A stretch of 64,000 bases of DNA from NCBI GenBank assembly GCA_015059945.1, contig SUZJ01000003.1:1-64000 (forward strand), in the 5' to 3' direction. Under the pieces are notes generated by a model that saw nothing but the letters and a program-made list of their open reading frames with translations, did not search any database and had not been told where the DNA came from. This document shows positions 34,760 to 44,325 of this stretch, piece by piece. The stretch comes from Rikenellaceae bacterium. Its GTDB lineage: Bacteria > Bacteroidota > Bacteroidia > Bacteroidales > Rikenellaceae. Both the position numbers and the translations under genes were made by a program. Every line of letters starts with the position of its first letter. The stretch's first letter is position 1.

Positions 34760-37700
34760 TTAGTATCGTAGATATGCGTTGTAGGCATCTTCAATCCCGA
34801 ATGAGGGGGTGTGGAGGGCGTAGAAGTTGCGAGCTATGTTTTTGGCCTCTTTATTTAGGAATGAGAGGCTGTCGTCGCGCTCGGCCAGCGAGGATAGTGT
34901 CGCCATAACCACCTGGAGGTTATCCTCCGAAGTCATTGCCAACTCCTTGAAATAGCTCGTCACACTATTGATAAGGGTGTGGGGTTGGCGCCCATTTTCG
35001 TACTCCTTGCCCAACAATGGCAACTGCGCAATGTCGTCTATTGCGCTTAGGTCGTAATTGTCTATGACAACACCATCGTTGAATGACCAAGGGTGACGTT
35101 GCAGCAGTTCTATGGCCCTTTGGAGTCCCTTCTTACTGCCTGTGGCCAGTAGAATGTACAGCACCTCGGAGTGGCGGTCGGCAGCCACCAACTCGTATTG
35201 TTCCTCGGCATACTCACACACCTCTTGCAGGTCGAAACAGGAGTGATACCTCGGAGCTCCAATCCTATAAAAGTAGAATTTAAGGCGCGTATGGGCGGTA
35301 AGCTGGGCCTTGTATTCATCAAATAGTGCAACGGCCTGTGCGGGATAATCTCTCAAATGGAGCAAAATTGCAAGTATGTCATCTTCAAACAGTTCTGCCT
35401 GCTCGATCAGTCTGTCAAGCATCTTTTTGATAACGGCAAGCGAAGAGTCGCACAACCTCTGGCCAACCAGAGTGTTGCCCCAATCATCAAAGATATAGGC
35501 TATATTTTTGTCGGCCCTGCCTGTATTGTCAATAAATCGCTCCATCAGACCGATGATTTTCTCAAACGGGTAGACCTCCAATAGATAGTCCAAAAAGGTA
35601 GGAAAGTGGCGCTCCGAGTTATAGTAATGTATCTGGGTGTTGGACACAGGTAGTAACTGCTCTATCACTTCATCGGTGGGCTGAAGGCGGCAGGCTGCGA
35701 TAAGTTCGAGGTCGCTGGGGCTCATATTGCCGCTACGGATATGAGTGTACACCATCGTTGTCAGCGACAACAAGTGCTCGGGGCTTACTGTTACAACTCT
35801 ATCTGCGGTGAGCAACTTTTGGCACATCTGCCCAAACAGAAAGTTCTCTACCTTGCCTTTGTCGATTAGCTTGTCGTAGATTGCGCTCTTGTCGATAATA
35901 TCATCAACATCTCTTCCGAAACAGACCAAAAAACAGTATACAGCATCGTTCAGTGGCTTGCCCTCAAACGTGTGGTTGTTTACAATGTTAAGTCTGAGTT
36001 CTTCTTGCGATGCCACCACACGTTTTACCTCCTCTACAAAGTTGTCGGTGTCGAAGAGTATGTCGAAGGCTGCCTGCTCTTGCTGTATTCGGGTGTCATC
36101 CGTATCGCAGGGAAATAGCTTCTCTATGCACTCTCGGAGTTCGGGGTGGTGCTTTTGTAGGGTTTCGATACGCCCAAGAGCTTTCACGACACAGTGTCTA
36201 TCTCTGCGTTCGATGTTGTCGTTGTCGTAGAAGTCGCATATTCGCTCTGGTGTGGCACACGCAAAGAGCAATGCCTCAAAGGCGTCGGAATGGAACAGCA
36301 GGGTGGTTAGCCTATCCTCGCGCTTGTTTTGTCGCCAGTTGGCATAGAAGTCGACAATGTGGTTGTAGAGGAGAGTGTCCAGCTGACTGTCTAATAGAAA
36401 TTTTCTGTATTCTGCCACAATTTTACCACATCTCCTTTCAGCCTCGTTTGCAAGGGCGTCGAATAGGATGGCAATGTGGTCTGCTTGCAGCTCCGAGGAG
36501 CGTAACTTGCTGAGTATAGCCTTGATAGGCATATATGCGCTATCTCTGTCCGAGTCTACTATACGATGACGTTGAGATATGTACAACAAACCTCTGAGCA
36601 GGTGATTTGGATTGTTGAAGTGTTCAAATATCCCATAGCTGCCAAGGCGATGGTTGCCAAAACAATACTTGGCGTGACGGTCAAATATCCAATCGGCATA
36701 GTTGTCGCACATATTGGCCGCTTCCAACACCTCCATCATCTCTTCCACCAGTCCTACCGACTCTTTTGCTTGGACAACGTCAAATAGCTCGGCTATGTAC
36801 TGCTCGGTGTGGAACACTCTGTGCTCGTAGGGCTCGAAGTAGAAAAATGCCAAACTCCTCTCGCCGTCAAACTGCCTTAGCGCATCCAAGAGAAGCTGGT
36901 GTACCTGTGCTACTTCGATGTCGCCGAGCAGTCCAAAGTCGGCGTGGTGCAACAGGCGGAGGTTGTTACGCAGCACTGCATTGCACTTTGAACCACAATC
37001 TTTTAGCTGCCCTGCTATGAACATAATGTTCTCCTTGCTTTGGCATAGGTCCATAAGCAGCCTATCCTCCTTGGGGCTAATATCCAAGTCTATTCTTTGG
37101 GTTTGGTATTGAGTGTAAATGGCCTCGAATAGTTGTCGGCGGAAGGCGAGCGAGAGGTTGTGGCAATCCGATTTTATGACCACCAGAGGCTCCTTCTCGA
37201 CCAACCACTCCAAGATGGTTTTGCGACATCCGTCGTCGGTTTGCATATCTACATACAGGACCAAAGTGTTGTACCAGTGTGGGCGTATAATCTCGCACTG
37301 GCTGTAACAAACCAACTCTTTAACCCGCTCAAAGGGGAGTTTGGACAGCATCTTAGCCACCAGATACTCCTTGAAGGCATTGTGTACAAAGCCTATGGAG
37401 TGTTCGCTCTTGTGGAAAATCGAAGAGTGCTGACACTCTGTGATGTCGCTCTCCGAGAGTCCCAATTTTTCGCACTCGGTCAAGGGTATCTCTTGCAGCT
37501 CGGCCGACTGCATCACAAAGGCCACACGCTCCAATAAGGGCACAACTCGCTGCTCGAAGGTGTAGACTCCGCCCTTTGTGGCATTGCGGGCTTTGTCCCT
37601 TTTAAGGCCACATTTTATCACATAGTCGTATATGTCGCTCTTGCGATGCAGAATTCGTCTTTGGCTGTTGTAATACTCCACAATGGCGGTCAGAAAGAAA

Positions 37701-38701
37701 GGGGTGAAGCAGAGGTGGTGCAATTCGTTCTTCTCTACACTTGCAAGAAACTCGTCGGCCTGCTTGCACTCGCACTCGGCATACTCTTTCACATCGCTCC
37801 ACCTGATTTGGTCGAGATACAGGGCGTCGAAATTGTCGATGTGGTTGGTAGCCTTGTAATTGCCCCTACACGAAACAACTATTGCCACCTGAGGATGCTC
37901 ACTCGTTAGGTATTCAATCTCGGCAATAGCTTTGGCCCGCTCCTCATCCCTTATCTCGTCGAGACCGTCTAAGAGCAGGACAGGGCGAGAGGTTGCAGAG
38001 GGCTCAAAGATGCCATTTTTGTTGCATTGCCGCTCCAACTGCCCATAGAGGTAGTAGCGGAGTTCAAAGAGCGACACGCGGAAACCTCCGGCCATTTGTA
38101 ACAGGTGGGCCAGATGCTTCATCTCGGTTGTTTTGCCACATTGGGCCTCGCTATATAGGACACAGCGGCATTGTGGTTGCGAAATCAAATACTCATAGAG
38201 AGAGCAGTTGAGGTACCTCTCGGGGTGATGATAGTAGTCGGCAAACGACTCTACCTTGGCGTAAGTTCTGACCGTGCGTGGAATGTAGTTGATTATGCTT
38301 GCGGGTGAATAGAACTCGGTTTTGCTGCCAAACTGTTGCGTCAGTATGGAGTGGAGCTGCTCTTGTTTGTAATCAACCCGCTGGATATACATATCCACAA
38401 GTGCCAGATGGGTGACTGGGTCTTTGCGCAACTCCTCTTCCCACAATGCCACCAATTGTTGCACCTCGGTCGATTGTGCATCTATGCTGTTGTGGGTAAT
38501 GGCGTCGGTCAGTTTGTCGATAGAGAGGCACCTGCCAATGGCTGATGAACCGGCGATGGTGTCATTTTTGCACCATTTGTCGAGGGCTCGCTCATAGGCT
38601 TTGGCTACGGCATCGCGCCTCTGGAACTTTTCAAACAAAAGCCCCATACCACCACTCGCAATCTCCTGCAAGATGAAATATATAAACCCCTCTCCCGACA
38701 T
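34760..38701 (-). CDS. NACHT-type STAND NTPase, candidate antiphage defence protein
   Basis: A 1313-residue protein. Numbering is from the ATG at 38701; the longer frame starts with TTG almost on the predicted start site. Residues 1-160 are helical with no recognised effector domain. The NTPase core has a P-loop SEAQCGKTT (K190; first glycine replaced by serine), a Walker B VLLLDGLDEIRDE (D245, with D248/E249 as in NACHT proteins) and a sensor VVSCRGNY (R279). Then comes a winged-helix-like region (about 370-470, FVHNAFKEYLVAKML). About 800 residues of helical, repeat-like sequence follow, a likely ligand sensor. NACHT/STAND proteins (Avs, bNACHT) detect phage proteins and trigger cell death. 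It lies next to a CRISPR array in its own transcription unit. Defence function is inference. Confidence 0.78.
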   Translation of the reverse strand: MSGEGFIYFILQEIASGGMGLLFEKFQRRDAVAKAYERALDKWCKNDTIAGSSAIGRCLSIDKLTDAITHNSIDAQSTEVQQLVALWEEELRKDPVTHLALVDMYIQRVDYKQEQLHSILTQQFGSKTEFYSPASIINYIPRTVRTYAKVESFADYYHHPERYLNCSLYEYLISQPQCRCVLYSEAQCGKTTEMKHLAHLLQMAGGFRVSLFELRYYLYGQLERQCNKNGIFEPSATSRPVLLLDGLDEIRDEERAKAIAEIEYLTSEHPQVAIVVSCRGNYKATNHIDNFDALYLDQIRWSDVKEYAECECKQADEFLASVEKNELHHLCFTPFFLTAIVEYYNSQRRILHRKSDIYDYVIKCGLKRDKARNATKGGVYTFEQRVVPLLERVAFVMQSAELQEIPLTECEKLGLSESDITECQHSSIFHKSEHSIGFVHNAFKEYLVAKMLSKLPFERVKELVCYSQCEIIRPHWYNTLVLYVDMQTDDGCRKTILEWLVEKEPLVVIKSDCHNLSLAFRRQLFEAIYTQYQTQRIDLDISPKEDRLLMDLCQSKENIMFIAGQLKDCGSKCNAVLRNNLRLLHHADFGLLGDIEVAQVHQLLLDALRQFDGERSLAFFYFEPYEHRVFHTEQYIAELFDVVQAKESVGLVEEMMEVLEAANMCDNYADWIFDRHAKYCFGNHRLGSYGIFEHFNNPNHLLRGLLYISQRHRIVDSDRDSAYMPIKAILSKLRSSELQADHIAILFDALANEAERRCGKIVAEYRKFLLDSQLDTLLYNHIVDFYANWRQNKREDRLTTLLFHSDAFEALLFACATPERICDFYDNDNIERRDRHCVVKALGRIETLQKHHPELRECIEKLFPCDTDDTRIQQEQAAFDILFDTDNFVEEVKRVVASQEELRLNIVNNHTFEGKPLNDAVYCFLVCFGRDVDDIIDKSAIYDKLIDKGKVENFLFGQMCQKLLTADRVVTVSPEHLLSLTTMVYTHIRSGNMSPSDLELIAACRLQPTDEVIEQLLPVSNTQIHYYNSERHFPTFLDYLLEVYPFEKIIGLMERFIDNTGRADKNIAYIFDDWGNTLVGQRLCDSSLAVIKKMLDRLIEQAELFEDDILAILLHLRDYPAQAVALFDEYKAQLTAHTRLKFYFYRIGAPRYHSCFDLQEVCEYAEEQYELVAADRHSEVLYILLATGSKKGLQRAIELLQRHPWSFNDGVVIDNYDLSAIDDIAQLPLLGKEYENGRQPHTLINSVTSYFKELAMTSEDNLQVVMATLSSLAERDDSLSFLNKEAKNIARNFYALHTPSFGIEDAYNAYLRY

Positions 38702-38738
38702 TGATTTACTGATACTTAATACCAAATGTGTTGGTAGA

Positions 38739-38768
38739 CAAAAATACTAAAAAAAGCCCAACAAACAA
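38739..38768 (-). promoter_or_regulatory. Promoter of the NACHT gene
   Basis: Minus-strand TTG (38766-38768), 19 bases, TATTTTTG (38739-38746). The start would be near 38732, about 30 bases before the ATG at 38701, which argues against the earlier TTG start codon at 38725. Confidence 0.75.
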
Positions 38769-38788
38769 TAATGTATTCCATAAAACTA

Positions 38789-38836
38789 ATTACACAAAAA
38801 GGAGCCGACACGCGTATCGGCTCCTTTTTGTGTAAT
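38789..38836. terminator. Bidirectional terminator after the amylase operon
   Basis: Perfect 20-base-pair stem (38789-38808 with 38817-38836) containing AAAAAGGAGCCGA/TCGGCTCCTTTTT, with an eight-base loop. It ends the minus-strand amylase operon; with poly-T on either strand it can work both ways. Confidence 0.92.
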
Positions 38837-38854
38837 ATCCAATGGATGATGTAA

Positions 38855-40252
38855 CTATTTTGCCAACAGCATAAAGCCCCACGCTGCAAGCTCTACTGTG
38901 TCGCCAGCCTTGAAGCTCTTGGCCTCGCCACAAGCACACTTGTAGTCGCCAGCCTCGGCCTCGGTGAGGGTAACGGTGGTGGGCTCGGCCGAGAAGTTGA
39001 ACAAGCACAGAACGGTGTTATCCTCCTTCTGGCGGGTGAATGCCAACACGTTCTCGCCCACGCCCTCGACAAACTCTGCGGGGGCCACCTCAGCACCTGC
39101 TGCCAGAGCCTTGTTGGCGTGGCGGAACGAGCAGAGGGTGCGGTAGAAGTTGCGATACTCCTTGCCGTACTCGAGGTCTACAAGCTCCTTCACCGAGTCT
39201 TTCTCGAAGAACTGCAAGCGGCGGCTCAGAGCAATCTCCTGGCCGGTGTAGATAAGGGGCTGCGACTTGGGCATAACAAAGGTAAGGGCTGCCAGAGCCT
39301 TGTGAGCATCGCCCATACGCTCAAACTCGGTACCTGCCCACGAGTTCTCGTCGTGGTTGGAGGTGAACATCAGGCGCATTGCGGGTGCGGGATACTTCTG
39401 GTCGTCGCGCTCCATATACTCTTTGAGGTCTTTGACGGTCTTGGCATTGGTCTTGATGGTGCCATCGCCAGCCACGTTTTTGGTCTCGCTACCACCTTTG
39501 GCCATAGCGTTGAAGATGTGGTGCAGCTCCCAAGCGTAGGTGGCATCGAAACCGCTCTCGTGCAGCCAGGTCTCCTCGCCCTCGGCCAGCAGATATACGT
39601 CGGGGTTAATCTTGCGAACCTCCTCCCAAGCCTTCTTCCAGAAGTCGGCAGGCACGTTCATAGCAACGTCGCAACGGTAGCCATCAACGCCCTTCTCGAT
39701 CCAGAATTTGATGGCGTCGAGCATTGCAGCACGCATATCCTCATTCTTGTAGTTGAGCTTGGCAATATCGGTCCAGTCGTACTCGACAATGGGCACACCG
39801 GTCTTTTCATCCATAACATACCAATCTTTCTTACCCTCTTTCCACCAGTTGGCATCGCGCGAGGTGTGGTTGGCAACCCAGTCGATGATGACTTTCAAGC
39901 CCAGCTCGTGAGCAGTGGCCAGGAAGTGGTCAAAGTCCTCCATAGTACCAAACTCGGGGTTGATAGCCTTGTAGTCGATAATCGAGTAGTACGAGCCAAG
40001 AGTGCCCTTGCGACCATCAACACCAATGGGGCTGATAGGCATAAGCCACACGATATCCACACCCATAGCTTTGAGCTCGGGCAGATACTCCTCGGCAGCT
40101 GCAAAGGTACCCTCCTCAGTTGCCTGACGAACATTCAGCTCATAGACAACAGAGTTATACTTGTCAAAGGTCGATGTGTTTTCGGTTTGGGCACCACCGC
40201 AGCCCATCAGTGTCGCAACAAGGGCGACCAGCGCAAATAATTTCTTCATCAT
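38855..40252 (-). CDS. GH13 alpha-amylase family lipoprotein
   Basis: A 465-residue lipoprotein (LMGCGG, C18) with a complete GH13 catalytic barrel. VIIDWVANHT marks conserved region I, GYRCDVA gives the nucleophile D195, LLAEGEE the acid/base E224, and FTSNHDEN the third carboxylate D301. A short C-terminal beta-domain follows (about 385-465). It cleaves alpha-1,4 glucosidic bonds in starch, glycogen or maltodextrins, probably in the periplasm or at the outer membrane. It is 21 bases downstream of a second GH13 gene and shares its transcript, ending at the 20-base-pair terminator. No SusCD pair is adjacent, so it may serve a distant starch system. Confidence 0.92.
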   Translation of the reverse strand: MMKKLFALVALVATLMGCGGAQTENTSTFDKYNSVVYELNVRQATEEGTFAAAEEYLPELKAMGVDIVWLMPISPIGVDGRKGTLGSYYSIIDYKAINPEFGTMEDFDHFLATAHELGLKVIIDWVANHTSRDANWWKEGKKDWYVMDEKTGVPIVEYDWTDIAKLNYKNEDMRAAMLDAIKFWIEKGVDGYRCDVAMNVPADFWKKAWEEVRKINPDVYLLAEGEETWLHESGFDATYAWELHHIFNAMAKGGSETKNVAGDGTIKTNAKTVKDLKEYMERDDQKYPAPAMRLMFTSNHDENSWAGTEFERMGDAHKALAALTFVMPKSQPLIYTGQEIALSRRLQFFEKDSVKELVDLEYGKEYRNFYRTLCSFRHANKALAAGAEVAPAEFVEGVGENVLAFTRQKEDNTVLCLFNFSAEPTTVTLTEAEAGDYKCACGEAKSFKAGDTVELAAWGFMLLAK

Positions 40253-40273
40253 AATTTGTTGGTATTTAGATTA

Positions 40274-42403
40274 TTACTCGTTCACAATTACATATCCGTA
40301 TGCGGGGATGTTGAGGGCCACCTTACCACCCTCAATCGTAGCCTTGCCACCCTCGGTCGACAGAGCCACCTGGGCACTCTCGGCCCCAACAAACTCGGGC
40401 ATAGCGACCTCCACCTGGCGAGCCTCGGGGCGTACATTCAGGGCAACCACTGCCCACTCGCCCATATAGTGGCGCAGGAATACCATCACGTCATCATCGA
40501 CATACAAGGTAAGATAGTCGCCATACATCAGGGGCATCGAGCCGCGGCGATACTTAAACAAGGCTTTGGTTGCGGCAAGTTCGGCTTGCTGGAACTCGTT
40601 GTAGCCGTCGAACTCCATCATATAGCGGTTGTCGGGGTCGTTGCCACCAGGGATGCCATACTCATCGCCCTGGTATACACAGGGTACGCCCGGAACGGTA
40701 GAGATAATGGCCTTCAACAACGACAGGCGGGCATAACCCTTCACATTGTCGCCCACAACCACCTTGCGATTCCAACCAATGGACTTGTCGTCGCCATTTT
40801 GGAGTGTCAAGTCGCCACCAGCCAGCGACAAGAAGCGAGCCTTGTCGTGGTTGCCGGTGATGTTACCCATAGTGTGGTGCGAGCCATAGGCTGCCTCCGA
40901 CTCCTCGATAGTTCGGGCAACGTCGCGCATCGAGCGACTCTCGTCAATAATCACATCTCGCGAGGTGTGATAGAGGTTGAAGTCAAACTGCGAGTCAATC
41001 ATACCACTCTTGATATACGAGCCAATGAGCTCAACGTCGCCATAGGTCTCGCCAATCTGCCAGAGCTGGCGGTCGGGCATCGACGACTTCATCTTGTGGG
41101 TGAGCATACGCCAGTAGTTCAGCGGAATGTGCTTGCAAGCATCGTGGCGGAAGCCGTCGAAGTCGAACTTACGCACCCAAACGAGAGCCGAGTCGGTCAT
41201 AGGCTCACACACCTCATTGCGACGAGTGTCGAGGGTGGGAATGTGCTCGTCAAACCAAGTGGTAAGGCGAGTCTCGCCATCCCACAGACCGATGTTCTTG
41301 CGGCCGTCGGGCAGCATTAGGTCGGTTGTCCAGTCGGGATGCTCTTTCAGCACGGGCGAGTCGATATGCAGGTGGTTGGCCACATAATCCAAAATCACGT
41401 TCAGCTCGCTCTCGTGGGCCTCGGCCAGCATTGTGCGGAGCTCCTCATCGGTGCCGAAACGCTTGTCTACAACGGTGCTAAAGATGGGCCAATAGCCGTG
41501 ATAGCCCGAGAATTTGGTGTCGGGGTTGCGGTTCTGGCCCCACGCATCGTAGGGGTTCTGGGTGATGGGCGAAATCCAGATGGTCGTAATGCCAAGGTCG
41601 GTGAAGAAACCGTCCTCAATCTTCTGGGTGATACCCACAATGTCGCCACCCTGATAGTCAACCTTGTCCAACACTTCGGGCGAGTTGATTTTCCAGTCGT
41701 TGGCGGTGGTGCCGTTGTTGAAACGGTCAATCATCAGCGAGTAGAGAATTTGCGACTGGAAGTCCTGGCGGCGAATATCCTCAGCATCAACCACTACCTT
41801 GCCATACTCCAAGGGCAGAAGCACGTCGTTGAAACGGCCACTCTCCGAGGCGGCAAAGATGCGGATAGCCGAGCGTTGATGCCCTTTGGCCACACGGGGA
41901 ATGGCAACCTTGATGGTGTTGCCCTCGATTTTGACATCCTCAATCACCTCGTTCTGCCACATAGCTACAGCCTCTACAACTGGTTTGGAGGCAACAATGG
42001 TGATATTGCCACCTTTGGCACAGGTGGATGACATATAGCTGCCCTGGGTGTCGCGCTGGCCACCCAGCACAACGATAGAGAGCTTTTCGGCATCGTGCCA
42101 TACGTCAATGGTTGATACCAGAGCGTCGTTGCTCTGGGTAGTGATGTCGAACTGAGCCCAGTTGTCGGCAGTGGGAGTTAGTTGCAGGCGTTCATCGTTG
42201 GCCACCAGATTGGTGGCGCCATCCCACTGTGGGTAGTAGTCGGTAAGGAAATGGGCTGTGGTGCCCTGCTTGATGTTAAGGGGGATTACCGTGGCGCTGT
42301 TGCCGAGCTGGAAATCTTGTGCGGGGGTGCATTGTACAAATAGGAGTGCTGTGAGCGACATTGCCGCTGCTGCCATAAGGCTGAATAGTGGTTTGAGCTT
42401 CAT
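40274..42403 (-). CDS. GH13 alpha-amylase/neopullulanase-like lipoprotein
   Basis: A 709-residue lipoprotein (LLFVQC) with an N-terminal beta-sandwich (about 40-235; starch-binding or CBM-like) and a GH13 barrel. Conserved regions: VILDYVANHLH, GFRHDACKHIP (nucleophile), LWQIGETYGD (acid/base) and NITGNHDKARF. A C-terminal beta-domain ends the protein. The layout resembles neopullulanase or cyclomaltodextrinase-type enzymes more than simple alpha-amylases. First gene of the two-gene operon with 38855-40252. Exact product specificity is not visible. Confidence 0.9.
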   Translation of the reverse strand: MKLKPLFSLMAAAAMSLTALLFVQCTPAQDFQLGNSATVIPLNIKQGTTAHFLTDYYPQWDGATNLVANDERLQLTPTADNWAQFDITTQSNDALVSTIDVWHDAEKLSIVVLGGQRDTQGSYMSSTCAKGGNITIVASKPVVEAVAMWQNEVIEDVKIEGNTIKVAIPRVAKGHQRSAIRIFAASESGRFNDVLLPLEYGKVVVDAEDIRRQDFQSQILYSLMIDRFNNGTTANDWKINSPEVLDKVDYQGGDIVGITQKIEDGFFTDLGITTIWISPITQNPYDAWGQNRNPDTKFSGYHGYWPIFSTVVDKRFGTDEELRTMLAEAHESELNVILDYVANHLHIDSPVLKEHPDWTTDLMLPDGRKNIGLWDGETRLTTWFDEHIPTLDTRRNEVCEPMTDSALVWVRKFDFDGFRHDACKHIPLNYWRMLTHKMKSSMPDRQLWQIGETYGDVELIGSYIKSGMIDSQFDFNLYHTSRDVIIDESRSMRDVARTIEESEAAYGSHHTMGNITGNHDKARFLSLAGGDLTLQNGDDKSIGWNRKVVVGDNVKGYARLSLLKAIISTVPGVPCVYQGDEYGIPGGNDPDNRYMMEFDGYNEFQQAELAATKALFKYRRGSMPLMYGDYLTLYVDDDVMVFLRHYMGEWAVVALNVRPEARQVEVAMPEFVGAESAQVALSTEGGKATIEGGKVALNIPAYGYVIVNE

Positions 42404-42434
42404 ATTGTTAGTTTTTTACGCTATATTTTATGCA

Positions 42435-42442
42435 CAAAGATA
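42435..42442 (-). promoter_or_regulatory. -7 element of the amylase operon
   Basis: Minus-strand TATCTTTG about 32 bases upstream of the ATG at 42403. No TTG at ideal spacing is seen, so the call rests on the -7. Confidence 0.55.
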
Positions 42443-42527
42443 CGAATTAAAGACAAATTAAATACACATTACGCCAAATTTGCCAAGCTCTCGCCAACTA
42501 CCCACCTCCAGATTGACTATATACAAC

Positions 42528-42556
42528 AAGGGCCGGCTCGGTATGAGTCGGCCCTT
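42528..42556 (-). terminator. Probable terminator of gap
   Basis: Near-perfect 12-base-pair stem AAGGGCCGACTC/GAGCCGGCCCTT (one mismatch), 30 bases past the gap stop codon. The following sequence is only weakly T-rich. Confidence 0.6.
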
Positions 42557-42586
42557 GTCTATTGGGTTTGTTGCTATCTGCTAAGA

Positions 42587-43621
<1,035 letters not shown>

Positions 43622-43653
43622 TTAATATACTTATCGTTAATTTTTTCACACCG

Positions 43654-43683
43654 CAAAAGTAGAAATTTTGCTCCATTTACCAA
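43654..43683 (-). promoter_or_regulatory. Promoter of gap
   Basis: Minus-strand TTG (43681-43683), 19 bases, TACTTTTG (43654-43661). A second TACTTTTG at 43715-43722 lies further upstream and could be an extra start. Confidence 0.75.
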
Positions 43684-43736
43684 AGCATTTATTTAATTTT
43701 TTTAGTAAATCGGGCAAAAGTAACAATTACTTAACA

Positions 43737-44087
43737 TTATTCTTCCTTAAAGTCAACGTATTCGCCCACGTTTTCGTTTACACGTTTTTTGGGCTTGGGG
43801 GCGCTTTTAACCCTCACTTTGCCCTCGTCGGGGTTGCTGGGGCGCGAGGTATTTTGCGAGCCGCCAAAGTGCCACTGGTAGCCCTTAAACTCCTCGCCCC
43901 TCTCGGCTGCTTGTCGCTGAGCCTTAGCCACGCGGTAGCGCAGCACCAGCGATGCAATCAGGAAGGCCAAGATTATAAAGCCAATAATGTGGAACACAAA
44001 GCTAAAAATATCGCCCAGCGATATGGTGCCCGTCAGCAGCAGGAAGAGCACAATAATCCAAATCCAAAGTCTTGTTTCACTTCTCAT
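43737..44087 (-). CDS. Small membrane protein, possibly DUF4834-like
   Basis: A 116-residue protein from the ATG at 44087 (MRSETRLWIW); the longer frame runs into the dispersed repeat. It has two hydrophobic segments (about 7-22 and 26-51: IIVLFLLLTG and FHIIGFIILAFLIASLVL), then a basic stretch and a hydrophilic tail with KPKKRVNEN. This matches my memory of DUF4834 proteins of Bacteroidales, small membrane proteins of unknown role. It lies between gap and rel on the minus strand. Its promoter region is occupied by repeat copy 2. Confidence 0.65.
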   Translation of the reverse strand: MRSETRLWIWIIVLFLLLTGTISLGDIFSFVFHIIGFIILAFLIASLVLRYRVAKAQRQAAERGEEFKGYQWHFGGSQNTSRPSNPDEGKVRVKSAPKPKKRVNENVGEYVDFKEE

Positions 44088-44094
44088 ATCTTTG

Positions 44095-44287
44095 TTTTTT
44101 TGTCTAACGTCGCAAATGCGATTAAGCGAGAGCAGAGGCTGCTTGCAGGCTATGCCGAGCACGAGCATTTTAGAGCAAGCGCAGCTTGGTCAAACGTCTT
44201 ACCGACCTAAGTCTTATAGGGGCTTTAATATATTCCTTTTACACACGCCCCCGCCCTTCGGGCACCCCTTCTAACTTAGAGGGGGAG
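44095..44287 (+). repeat. Dispersed intergenic repeat, copy 2
   Basis: Same orientation as copy 1. The core from GTCGCAAATGCGA through GAGCATTTTAGAGCAAGC is present with several base changes, then a divergent 30-base stretch, then the hairpins GCCC-TTC-GGGC and CCCTTCTAA-C-TTAGAGGGGG. The first hairpin keeps its pairing although its arm length and loop differ from copies 1 and 3. It sits between the small membrane protein gene and the rel 3' end. Confidence 0.85.
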
Positions 44288-44290
44288 TTT

Positions 44291-44325
44291 CTCAATTCTC
44301 AATTCTCAATTCTCAATTCTCAATT
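44291..44325. repeat. Five tandem copies of CTCAATT
   Basis: A perfect heptanucleotide repeat (5 x 7 bp) directly after dispersed repeat copy 2. Its last bases form part of the rel stop codon. Copy number may vary between strains. Confidence 0.95.

Noticed and set aside
26215-34760. tRNA-Arg as an integration site for a CRISPR island
   Set aside because: I looked for a repeat of the tRNA 3' end near the array and the NACHT gene and saw none; there is also no integrase in the window.
38701-38725. Earlier TTG start for the NACHT gene adding eight residues
   Set aside because: It would lie about seven bases from the predicted transcription start; the ATG at 38701 is better placed.
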